Shown: in pieces, positions 1 through 19,851 of the stretch
Layout of the letters: the number at the start of each line of letters is the position of its first letter
Position numbering within the stretch: the stretch's first letter is position 1
Assembly: GCA_963930775.1 (NCBI GenBank)
Contig: OZ005698.1
Coordinates: forward strand, 1,240,001-1,304,000
DNA: 64,000 bases
Direction of reading: 5' to 3'
Source: Cliona cf. orientalis
Taxonomy: Eukaryota; Porifera; Demospongiae; Clionaida; Clionaidae
The notes under the pieces: model-generated
Told to the model about the DNA's origin: nothing
The model's input: only the letters and a program-made list of their open reading frames with translations
Databases searched by the model: none
Program-made: the position numbers and the translations under genes

Positions 1-1058
1 TTAATTAGCTTACATAATTACGGCTGCTGGACAATCGGTGAATTAAGTTCCAAAAGTTGTCTCCGATACAATGCAAGACGAGGGACGGGTAGCCACATGT
101 AGTTGGGTACAATGTAGGTAGGGGGTATGCATACGTATGTACACATCTTAGCAGACTAGACTGAAGAAAAATTTGTTACTCTATACTTCAGAGAACTACG
201 CTAAATTTAATAAAGATATGGTTGGAGCTGTAGGGGGGGGGGAGGGGAACAGGTTGGAAGACGTCCCTTCAGGATGCCCAATTAATACTGAACATGAACA
301 TACATGTATGTAACACACACACACACACTGGTGGAACTAATTATTGTACAAATTTTGTTGAAGAACCCTAAAAATACATTCCTGACTTCAAGATACCCAG
401 CATGTACGTACATGTACATGTATATACACAATACAAATACAAGAACCTTAAAAATGCTCCGATACTATAGGCAGCAGCAGCGGCAGTTGGGGGGGGGGGG
501 GTGATGGAGAGAGACAGATGGACGTGCATGTACATCGCTTCAAAACACCCAACATGTACACAACGTAAATATAAGAAGCTTAAAAATGCTGTGTTCGTCT
601 CAGATACTACAATGTACATGTGTACATGTTCAAGATGCTCAATTTTCAAATATAAATACAAGATTTGAGTAAAACCATGCAACTTCCAAGAAATTTACCA
701 ACCTCCAATTCTATGAAGATGAGGAACAGATGGATACGTACAGCCCTTTGAGATGTCCAACATGTACATACATGTACATGTACATGTACATGCAATGTAA
801 ACGTGAAATCACATTTGGAAGAGACTAGACCTAAAAAATGCCACCGATACTGTAGGGGGGGCACTCAGCGGTCTCACAAAAAATTAAAGCTTATGATATA
901 ACTCCAGTCTGCAAATGTTGCATTGAGCTTGGGTAATCAATCAGCTATGATACATAATTATTAAGTACATACATGTATCTGTATAATAATTATAGTATGG
1001 CACTAAATTTAAAAAGGCTAAAATTAATTATCTTACATATTTTTCTACGGCAACCCAC
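1..1058. other. Left-edge non-coding stretch (inside gene 1)
   Basis: This stretch probably lies inside the next intron of the CDIPT-like gene, which continues past the left edge. I found no exon in it on either strand. It holds a G run near 232-243, a CA run near 313-328 and several copies of TACATGTA-type palindromic words (for example around 760-795). The next expected exon should begin with one residue followed by Asp; no splice acceptor with that downstream sequence was found here. Confidence 0.5.
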
Positions 1059-8310
<7,252 letters not shown>

Positions 8311-9067
8311 CCAAGGTCAACATCCGCGCTATAGTAATGATATTCATAGTATTCATATCGACTTCCATTTGACGTCATTACCAACTGTTTACTATTAATA
8401 TATTCCATAATAGCACACCATTAATCTATTATCAGCGCCAATGACGTAATAAACCCCGTCCAGACACTACTTAGCAATTAGCACCTTGCAGCCCGCCGGC
8501 TCAAGTTGTCCAAAAATTAAAAAGAAAAAGTCCACGCCTGCTCAGGAACAGAGCAGAGGTGACAACAGAAAATCGCATAAAATACGGAAGCTCGGACTCA
8601 CGCGATTCACTCGAGGACAAGGATCGGCTCTAATGCGCATATAAATAAAGCAAGCTGAGAAGAGCTGCTGTGAAGTTTGTATTTTGACGCTTTGGAACGG
8701 ACCCATAGCTACGAAAGCGATCACACATCTTCGTGCTGCAACCAGTGTCGTTTAATACGCCGTGCCGCAAGAGAGAATACCACACAGTAGCCCAAAGGTA
8801 CTAACGTTGTAGCAGTGTAACTATCTGTGTACATAAGCATCTAATTAGCTTGGCATGCTGTGCTGTTGCAGCTAGCTGAGCTGTGGAAAGTAGTAGAGTA
8901 ATAGTGGTATAGTAGACATCTTTGTGCAAACGTTTCTTAGTTTGCAAGAACCTGTTTCTAATTAGTTTGTATAGCTATCACTCATAGTCTTGTAACATGC
9001 TAACTAAGCTGCATTGCTCTCTTTTCCCCTTGCAGTGCTGTATTAAACTCACTTTCATCGCTAAGTG
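8311..9067. promoter_or_regulatory. Shared head-to-head promoter region, CDIPT-like / T-box
   Basis: The 757 bp between two divergent start codons. A perfect CRE palindrome TGACGTCA lies at 8370-8377, about 60 bp upstream of the CDIPT-like start, and a half-variant TGACGTAA at 8442-8449 next to a CCAAT word. On the T-box side a strong acceptor (pyrimidines, then TTGCAG) ends at 9035, so part of this region is probably a 5'-UTR intron; a candidate donor AAAGGTACTA lies near 8795. The sites are read directly; their use is inferred. Confidence 0.55.
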
Positions 9068-11025
9068 ATGGAGAGAGAAGCAGAAAGAAGTATGGAATCC
9101 ACCGACTTTGATTCATTAGTCGCCCAAGTGCCTGAAGCCAACTCACCAGCGAATTCCGAAACTTCGTCGTCCAGTTCGGACTCATCTTGCGAGTCGGATG
9201 CCGGTATCATTGACTTGGACCCAATGACAGTTAATGATCAAACTCCACCTGAGAGTGCCAATAAGAGAGAGCCAGAAGAAATTTCTGCTTCACCAGAAGA
9301 TTTGACCCAAAATCATTGCAACAGCAAATTGAACGGTCTTATTACGCTGACCACCACGACCGCCTCTTCGACCGATTCGGTATCCTGCAGTCCTCCTCCC
9401 TCTGATCCCGACGAAGACGACATTCAGGACTTGCAAGGGGACGACTCAGACGTGCAAGGCACCATCGACTCGTACGCTCCCGAGGAGAGGATGCATAGTC
9501 TGTACGATCCCAACAGCCAGATCACCGCAGTACTGCAGAATTCCTCAGCAGCACTCTGGAGACAGTTTGATGCGTTGCATACGGAGATGATCGTGACAAG
9601 AAGGGGAAGGTAGGTAGCAGGCACATGTGTACGTGTGTGCGAGTGTGTACGTATGTATGTATGTGCATGCATGCTGCATGCATGTGTATTGTATTGGGCT
9701 GTAGTGTGTTTGTGCCATGATTGTAATATACTATAGTGAGTGTGATATGTGGGTGAAAGTGTAGTTGCAGTGTGTGCAGTTCTGCAGCTGTCAGATAGAT
9801 AATTTTTGCTGTATACGTTGCACACGGTTCGCACGGACATGTGTACACTTATGTAGTTTGCATGGATAAAAATTCGAGGTGGTGTGCATGTCCAATGTCC
9901 CCTGGGGCTGTGGACACATTAGTCCAATGTTCACTTCACACCCATTATCACCAACTGTAAGTGTGTTGTGTGCAAAAGGGACACCAGTTTATCACCTGGA
10001 ACAGCAAAAAGTTGACAATTGCTGCTAACAGCTGGTGATAAGATGCCATATGCCAAACAATTGTGTATTTTTGAACTTGCCTGCATTCAGTTGCATGGTG
10101 CAGTACAATAGTTATTATAGTTAACCGAGAGTAAAGATTAGTGTGTTGTTACACTAATTATTGCGACTAATTATTCGAACGCCAGTTGGTATATCTGAAA
10201 CAAACTCACCATTCTTTTGCAATGCAAAACTTTCAAAAATCTTCAGTAAACTGTGCTTTGTTAACTGCTGCTAGCACACCTATTTCCACCTGCTAGGGAA
10301 AGTACTAGACTAACTGACTCTCTCTCTCTCTCTCTTCATCATGCAAGGATTATTTTGCACGCGCACACTTGCGATTGTTCTGTTATTGCAGCATTCATTA
10401 TCATTGCAAACTATTGTTAGCCAGCAGGATAAACCTTTACTGTCTACTAATTCTGACTGTTATTTTTAGTCTCCTGTCCCAGTGTTTAATACCAATCTAG
10501 CAGTTGGTTCTAGCAAACTAAGCTGTTAATTGCAGTCAAGTTCATATATAGCACTCTGTGGCTATCACTCCTCCAATATGAGTATTGGCACATCCTGAAC
10601 AGTGCTAAAGTTTTGTTGAAACTACTTTAAATATGACACCTTGGATTTTCCTGTTGATGCCTAGAAAGTGTGACATGACACGCTCTGAATCACACCTCTC
10701 AATTAAATGATTCTGCTAATCTCCCCAGATCAGATTTGATGCGAGATACACTTGTCAGTCGGCTGGTCAGCTTAGTCCCAAACTCCCTATCTTATTATGT
10801 AGTGGAAAGTGAAGCAGCTTTGGAGAAAACGAGATGTAGGAAAAAACAGCCTATGTATGTATGCCCACCCGCTTGTGACTAACAACCTGAGAAGATCAAA
10901 AGTTATCCCTCCCTTCAATTCCTCAGTGAGAGTAGTGAAAGTTGTCAAAGCATTTGGCAAGACGCTAAGTTTACCAAATCCCAGATGCGCCGAGGCGGGT
11001 GTTGTGCAAGTTTAGTGGTGTACGT

Positions 11026-11065
<40 letters not shown>

Positions 11066-14000
11066 CACTCACTCTCTGTGTGAATGTGTGTAAATGTGTG
11101 TGTGTGTGCATGTATGTAGATCGTATGTACGTACGTGTGAGTGTGGAGGGTATTTTTGCACTAAGATGTAGATACACTAAGTAGCTCTTTCTGTCGAATT
11201 CCCTAAGTGAAGTTTAATTTTCAACTAATCCGTAGCTTGCGAACATCTCTCTCTCTCTCTCTCTCTCTCTCGAAATCTCTCTGTCTCTCTCTCTCTCTTT
11301 CTTTCAAATTACTTTGCTACTAGCAGAATGTTGGCACGTGCATGTATACATGTTGTACTTCATTATACTCTTAGACTAGCTATTACTTAACAAATGAGAG
11401 CTCTAATGCAACTATAACTAGTAATTACATTAAGAGCCGTCTGTGTGTCAGTCTATTTCAGTCTTAACCAGAACACCATACGGTGCTAATTTAGCTACCT
11501 GTGTATAATGTGCAGATATCTTTTGTTAAAACACACTCTATTTAATGTCGATAACGTTTACAAAAGGTGCGCTTATGAATTCCAACGCGAAAATTGAAAG
11601 AACCATACCCGATGGTGTTGAGTGATTTTCATACTGTCACTTCTGCCAGTTGGTGATTATTTGACTGTTTGTGAAAGCAATGCACACGAGAAGAAAATGG
11701 GCTTAATAGCTGATTGTGTATGTTGGAGGGCACTGGTATGCAAGTCACTTCACTTGCACTTTAGTGCTGGCCACATTGTATTCAACACAGCCAACCTTAA
11801 GTACACAATTCCCCATTATAGCAACCATGCGAGCAGGTGACCAAGTGAAAACTGGCGAATACTGAAAATCCATGGTTGTTTGGAAATCCCACGCCAGCCC
11901 TTTCTTTTTTTTTTGCAAGCATTATAGATGCAATGGATGGATGGATCAAGCGATGAGTACTTTGTCAACCTAGCAAAGTGCTTGCTTGCAATAATATCAT
12001 CGCACTTCTGATGTACGTATAATATATACAGTTATGCAGCTTAGCCTCTGTAGCGTGTGTCTAGCAGCCAGAAACGATTTTATTAGCACTATCTGTAGGT
12101 TTTTGCTTGTTTTGTGCGGATTCTTTCGCATAACATTATGGGACCTGACCAGATACTGTAATCAAAGCCAGTTTGCTTGGTGGGCTAAAAGAATACAACT
12201 CCGCAATAAGTATCTCGTGAATTGTAAATTCACCCCCTCCCCCTCCCCCTCCACACTCCCCCCTGCCCCCACCCCCTCCCCCCCAATACACACACACACA
12301 CATGCAAAACTTGCACATCAGTTGATTTACTGCCTGCTGGGTGTGTATATGTAATGAATGCCCCTAGGGCCTTTGATAACATGAAAATTCCTGCATACAC
12401 TGCATGTATGGGATGCCCGAGAAACAAACAAAAGCCCAGGTGTCAATGTTTAATGGCCAGATGTTGGGTCGGCGTGCGGCGTTTGTGACGCTAATTTATC
12501 TGTCCTGTTTACCCAGCTATTTACCCATGTAGTCGTTCGGTGTGACTTTTGCATATTTTGTGGCACATGTAGGGTTTGGTTGCTATCACACCTTCATTCC
12601 AATGGCTATGGGGAACAAATTGAAAGCGCTCTATTGATTAAGGGCCGGCCCTAACAACCGCTTCGTTATTTATTTATAGCTACACGAATTGCAGCTTGCA
12701 AAAAAACCTCTTTTGTCAATCAGCATTCACTCTAATGCAGCATACGTACATGTATTACATACATGGTAGGTCTAGATAGCTGCATGTTATACTATAGAAT
12801 TTCACCCTGCAGCTTTTGATATGCAAAAGTTAAAAGTAGAAACTGTGACACTAGCTTGGCTTGCCTATGAGAAGTTGCAACAGCTTGAGCATACGTACTT
12901 TGATCTACGTATGTGCATAATTATACTGCATATCACTTCACTATATTGTGTCAGAATTAGTCATTTTTTGGCAAAATTAACGTATTTCACCCTGCAACAT
13001 TTGATCTATGATTTGCAAAGGCTCTAATTATAATTATAAGCGCACTTCCTATGTAATTGATCTATCCATATCACTTCACAGTGTGATGTCAGAGTAAGTC
13101 CACTTTGCATCCATACAAGTGATAGCTGTGTGTAGGTGGCAACGCACACAGTCAGTAACTATAACTATAGCTGTTATCAGACCATCTTGCAGTGTCTTGG
13201 TATGTACAGCATCCTTATAAGAGGTGCATGAGCTAGTGAGTTACTAATTAGCTTTGCACAGATTAAGGGGCGCCTTTCAAACGCTTGCTCTCTCTCTCTC
13301 TCTTTCCATAGTGATGCAGACATTTCTTGACTAATTGTAATTAACTTAGGCGCAGTCTCTGTCTCTCTGTCTAACTGATTTAACGAATACATGATTCAGT
13401 GGTTCTCTCTAATTTGGAGCTTGAAACAATTTCATTTCATCGTTTTTTGGGCTTCACATAGTTACCTCTCAAATTCCATTCCTGGCTTCCTCTAGCTACG
13501 TGTGCATGACATGCGCATAACATTATCTAACCTAGAACTTGATATACGAGTGCATAGTTACAAACCCTTAATAATTATTAATCCTGAGGTTGGGAAATTA
13601 TCAAATCTGAGGTATAGCTGGTTATCTGTAACTAAGTATAGTTACTATTACATAGCTGGGTTAGGTATATATAATTCAAGGCCGATCTCTTCTACATATC
13701 ATATTATGTATGATATGGTATTATGCAACAGATGAGAATGCATGAATATGCTGACACCAGTATGCATGCAGTGAGTGTTGATATCACCAGTACAGATGCT
13801 CAAACTTCCCATGATGCAACCTTGCAATACCAGGCCAGGCCAGGCCAGAATGGCTGGTGTAATATAATAATGTTATCATGATTGACTATGTGATGTGGTT
13901 ACACTGCCAATAAACTAGCACTAATAATTTTTGTTCAGGGTGAAAGATGCAATCAGCATCATACAGGATGACTAGTGTATAAGATTGACTATGACATTGT

Positions 14001-17000
14001 GATATAATAACTATACTGCCAATAAACTGGCAGTAATAATCGTTGAGGGTGAGAGCGTGGAAACTGTGGTTAAGGGTTGCTCCTTGTTGTAGTGATGCCA
14101 TGGCCACTAATTGGAAAAGGTGTGTACCAGTTTAATTAAGTGCAAACCCCACCAAAGGGGCCAGCCTTGCTAGTGTGGTGCAGGAGCCCTGTGGAGGAAA
14201 TGGCAACACTTCTATTATTCAGGTGTGTGAACTCTAGCTACTCCAATTGCCACAGACAGGGGAGGGAAAGTCCGTCTCCTCAGAGGTTTCCTAAGTGAAG
14301 GCTATAGCTAGTGAGCTGAGTATGTTCTGTAAGAGTTGTTTGCAGCTCACTTGCCAGGGAATACTCGGCAATTGATGATGTGCAAAGAAGGAAAAACGTA
14401 CCATTGCACCAATGAAGCATTTGTGTGGTTTATTGTAGAGTTTACTTAAGTACAATCTGAGATTTTTTTTTTTGCCAAACTGAATGTTCCTAGTCAGCTG
14501 AAATCAACTGTAGGTAAGTACGTAGCTACTAACAGTGATTTACAGCTCCCTTGGATTGAACTCGGACCTGCATGTGCAAACGAAAACAAGAAAAGGTGAA
14601 GTCATGCACTCATTTATTTAAAAACAAAAAAACGTACTACACCGCATAGTATATAGTGCCTCTATAGTAGGCCTTGGTATGTAGCTTGCTTCAGAATAGT
14701 AATGTACAATGTCAAGTGTTGAAATGCTCCTTAGTGAACTGTTACAGTAGCTACCCAGTGACAGAGCATACTTTTAAAGAGAGAGAAGTGGAGTGGAGTA
14801 AAACTCAAGTAGTGGTGGGATTTTAGCACAATGGGTGGCCCATTGATAAACTTGTCATGCTGAGTGAGTGATGGTGAAGAAAGAAGCTTAAGTGAGTAGT
14901 TGTGGCCATTGAAAAACAGACAACACTTAGCTAGCTACCTGCTATTCTGAAAGAAGGAAGTTGGTAAAAGTGAAGTGTCTGTCACTATTCAAGCGGCCAT
15001 AGTTGCCACTTTTAGAGTAGTTTCTATTATAATAGGTAACAACAATAATACGGAATAATAATAATATGCGGAAAGCAACTATGGTAATACGTTTAGATGT
15101 TTATCTGGGTGTGCTTTGTATGCTTATAAATGGAAAGGGTTGTATAGTCTGGCCTTAATAAAGTATTTCTATTTGGCACTCTTGAACCATTGAAGGGATT
15201 TGACATCACATATTATTATGCAACAGCAGATCCGATTTCTATGTATTATATTTAAGACTGGCATACCAAGTACAAACAACTTAATTGGATTGTCATGCTC
15301 AGAGCTATTGTTACAGAAGTGCCTTCCAATGAACTGCCCTGGGAATCACCACAGTGAGATCTTGAAGTCCCTCTCATTGCTTGCTGTGTCTATAGCTGTC
15401 ACTGTGCAATGAGTTGACTAGGGTGAGGAGGTGTTGTGACTCAAGAAGTAGGATTGGCCAAATCCAAATCCAAGAGAAGAGCTAGCTGCTGGCTTGAATG
15501 TGTACAGTTAGTTATAATTACAAGGCCTCACCTCAGCCAAGAGAGAGAGGAAGGGAGAGGGAGAGAGCTAGGGAGAGGGAGAGATCTTGTTTAATTGACC
15601 AGCTTCTTTGAGAAGTGACCCATAGTGGTAGCTGTAATAATCTCTAATTTATTCCTTCTGGTGGTGCTGGGAAAGGAGATACTATTGTGACTCTAAAAAT
15701 TGGGGTCAAGAGAACTCACAAATGTCTAGACTCACATACATGGACCCAAACTACAATAGCTTCCCACCACCAACCATAACCACCTTGAAAGAGAGAGAGA
15801 GAGGAGAGAGGGACCTACTGAAAAGCTTCTTTTAATGTGTGTAGAGGTAAGGAGCTAATTCGCACGTGGTTGTGACCTGTGGGTTGTACCTAGTAGACAT
15901 GTCCCAGTGGACTTGTCTGTACCTGCAGGGACATAGCCAGTCTTGGGGTTTGACCAGTAGGCTGCAGTACTGCAGGCTTCCCATGATTGATTCTTGCCAA
16001 TGATAAGCAAGTACCAGAGAGTTAATGCTATTTCATGCAAATGTAATATTGCCAGAGTATTCGCAAAGTGTGTGTACATATAGGTGTTATAAATATTGTG
16101 CATCTTCATGCATAGTCATAATATTGTTGTATCAGCATTATAATATAATTATTTTCAAATGCCTACAAAATATCGTAGACAGTTCATATGGCTTACGTTT
16201 TGTAAGCAGTACAATGTTGCATTCATGGACCAGCTAGCTATTCAAGAATCCGATTCAAATTGCAAAATATATGCAATAGTTGATAGTCCCATGCATTGAC
16301 CCCAGGCTAGCTAGCTATAATAATATTATAACCTATAATCTTATGCATATTCAAAACACCTTTTGTGCATACTATTATTATGCAAGAGCTAGGGTAGACT
16401 TACTAAATTAACTGCATGTACACGTACCGCACGCTGCCCTGCCCAACTACGCATGTGTATGATGTGGCACGCAAACGTAAGGAGAGCTACGTAGTCAAGG
16501 AGAGAGATCGAGAAAGAGAGATAAGGAGAGGGAGTACCAGACCGGCCAGGTGTGCCTATATATAGAGACAGTATCGCTATCTTGTGCACCTCACCACAAA
16601 AATATGCCGGTTGGGGGTTGGGGGGAGCTATAATGCCGAGAAGTTAGAAGGTGTCTGCCACTAAATCCAATTAAGGAGGAAGCTAACAGGGACCCTAGTG
16701 GTGTGAATGCCTATTAGTGGTCTGGTCAAACCAAGTGATGTACAAATGTACGTATGTACGCATGTACATATGCACACATGATACATGTATACATACATGG
16801 TACATCCATCCCATCCATAAATTTTAGTTCTGCCTGGAGTGGGCTAATGGGAAAACAATGTGTAAGTGTGTACAGATGCATGCAAGGTATGTGTGTTAGT
16901 ACGTATGTGGGTAGGTCGATCGGTCCTGTCTGTACATCGAAAGGGATCGAGATGTGCCTACAATATCTGTGTATGTGTACGTACATGTAGGTACATAGGT

Positions 17001-19788
17001 ACCTACGTTTGCTTGGATATTTATTAAACGAATGCAGTGGATCAATTAAGTTAATAGTGCCTGAAAGAGAAGTAGAGATTTGAGTGTAGTGTTATAGGTA
17101 AAATGTGGTTGTCACTTTCTTGCTCGACCAAAAAGCATTTATTGACGATAATTTGATGTGTATATAATAGCGATGTCAACTTCTTGCGAAACGTAGTTAT
17201 TTTGAATAGAAAATACGAGTGAACGTCAGTTCGTTCATTATCAGCAACAACAACAACATGGTGATGAAGGTATCATAATGTTTACAACATGGTGATGAAG
17301 GTATCACTATGATGTAATGTTTACAACATGGTGATGAAGGTATCACTATGATGTAAAGTTTTCCTATGCTGTTATTGTTTTTCCGATACAATTTTTGACA
17401 CCTTTTGACATATTCACACATTCACAAGCACACATGCATGCAGTCACACGCTCTCGCAATAGTTAGCCCTGTAACACATAATAATAATGTTGTGCTCATA
17501 ACGTGTTCCAAACCCATTACACTGAGAGCCTGTAGCTAATTGCTTCCATCCAGCCACTTTTGCTTGCAAACTACACACATACACAGCTTTTATCACATTC
17601 TCTGCTAATGTGCCATAAATTTGAATAACCATACAACAGCTGTCAACACGTCACTGGCGCTCGGAATCAATAGGCCACTTGGTTCCCCTTCCCAGGTATT
17701 GCATGTTTCTTTCCACAGAATGGAACAGTTCGGGCTTGTCCTTTATTGCTCTGTGTTGCAATGGCAAGATGCAGTGCATTAAAGTTGACACTAATGTACT
17801 ATTATAATTCCTTGACATGTGCTATTAGAGAGTTGCACTTTCCTACGTACTTAGTATAATAACTACTTAATTGATAGCTAGGTAACATTAAGTTTTGCAG
17901 ATCTATGTGGCTACTTGCACGTACGTAGCATGCAGATTGAGTAAGTGTATCAAGATCCATGCTTGCAGTGTATTGCATAACGTGATAGTACAGCTGGGAC
18001 TGCTGGCACATTTTTCAGTGTTAATTATTTTTACTAGCTAGCTAGCGCTCCCCTCCAGCGCCTATTATAGCTATCATCATCATCATCAACATCATGTTCT
18101 GACCTTTTTGTCCCATCTCTATGTAATCCAACCCCTAGGACAACCTTAGCCAACAATAGGCTAACTAGATAGCAAATTCAGTGATAAAGGGACCACTTCT
18201 GTAGTATATTGTCTTTGGAGTAGGGCGTTATTATTCCAATCTTACTAGGGCTCCTGACCAATTTTCTTGTCTTTCCTCCTTTCTAGTGTTACCTCATGGC
18301 TATCAAGTTCTCTTCTGACTTAATTATGCAGAACCCGCAGGTCCAAGAGGTTTTTGCGGTTGCCTTAATATCTTGAGTACATGCTACGTGTTTATGTAAC
18401 TTGCAGTAAGCCTTTGGCGCCTCTCTCTCTCTTTCCACTCTGTGGCTAGTGGTAAGGATAATATGATGCGGCAGTCTCTGATTACCACAGAAGACTTATC
18501 ATAAACATTATTTACGCAGCGGCTACCCTCCTCTCACATTGTGTGCGTAGCACAAACTTCCCATTAATTTTCCCACTCTTTCATTTCCCAGTTCTCAAGT
18601 TACTTGGTGTAATTGTCAGTCGAATACCGAAGTGCAGTAGCAGTAGTGTTGTTATTTTATCTTGAAGCCTGAGGCTATGGTATTGCATGCATGTAATCTC
18701 GCCATCGTCATACCGCTTCATTGGCCTGTCAATGACAATTACTAATAATTGAAACTTTCACTATACTCCTCTCAACTAAATATATTCTTTGTTTATGCAA
18801 TACCTAAAAAAAACACATTCATTCTCCGAAGGGTCTAAATTAGTCATATTATACACCTGTATGCAGCAAGACCTTTGTAAGCCTTAAGCAATTCTCTCAA
18901 GCAGTACTATTGTGTGCATGCAAGAGTTAGCTAGTTAGCTACTAGTAAGTGTCAAGGTTGTGTACTTTCCCGATAAGTCTATCCCTCCCTTTCCCTCAAG
19001 CCTGTGTTAAGTTTGAGAGCCTACCTCCAAAGATGTATCATGTTACTTAGCATTGTCTAGTGTGGCTGCATGCAAACTTGCACGTGCAGAAAAACGCTTA
19101 GCTGCTAAAAATGCTATTATGTAAAATCTCATCATCATCATCGTGTGTATGGTGCTTTCATAATGTTATGATCCCTTTATGCTTTCATCCCCAGTAGTTG
19201 TAAAGGTGACAAGTATGTGATAGTAATATGTGTGAGTATAGGTATTGGTGCTTCAATAGTCAGTGTGTATCTACACCACAGATCTGGACTTCCTTTTTCA
19301 GTGATAAAGGGCCTACCATGTTCTGTGGCCTCTTTCTCTGTAGATCTATCCACTCACCTTGATCCCTTTGTTGCGTATTATTAGGTAATATTCATTATGC
19401 ACGCTCTCTTCCCATCCTAGCTCTCTGTCTCTATTTCACTGCGATGGAATGTATATAGGGTTAAGAAAATCCCTGCTGCATTGTCTGTGGCAGCTGGTGT
19501 AAGCGTGATTTGTAGGTAATGGGGGTGAGGCTGTACAACTGGGTATACAATACTGTACTTTACTTTTTTCATAGTTCCTAGAATGAAATACCACAGTAAG
19601 GTTGACATCCTTTTCTGGGAACTGTACTTGTAATCCCTTCATAACACAACGCTGTACAATGACGCATTCCTACATACTTGTACTGTGTCATGTGCCCCTA
19701 GTAGCTATTAATATATTATCATAATGACCGTGTTAATTTGTGCATGTACATACGTGTAGGCATGCATGTCCACTACATACAGGCTCTA

Positions 19789-19851
<63 letters not shown>

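Noticed and set aside
1021-1058. Extension of CDIPT-like exon 3 to a GTAAGA donor near 1036
   Set aside because: Read-through replaces the expected x-Asp after FGAW with Val-Gly-Cys, breaking the catalytic signature; the GTGGGT donor at 1058 keeps it possible.
12034-12354. Pro-rich open frame and the Gly-rich reverse frame
   Set aside because: Created by a C-rich tract at 12232-12283 inside the T-box intron; no splice or family support.
17252-17357. CRISPR-like array
   Set aside because: Only three units with nearly no spacer difference, in an animal intron; a minisatellite explains it.
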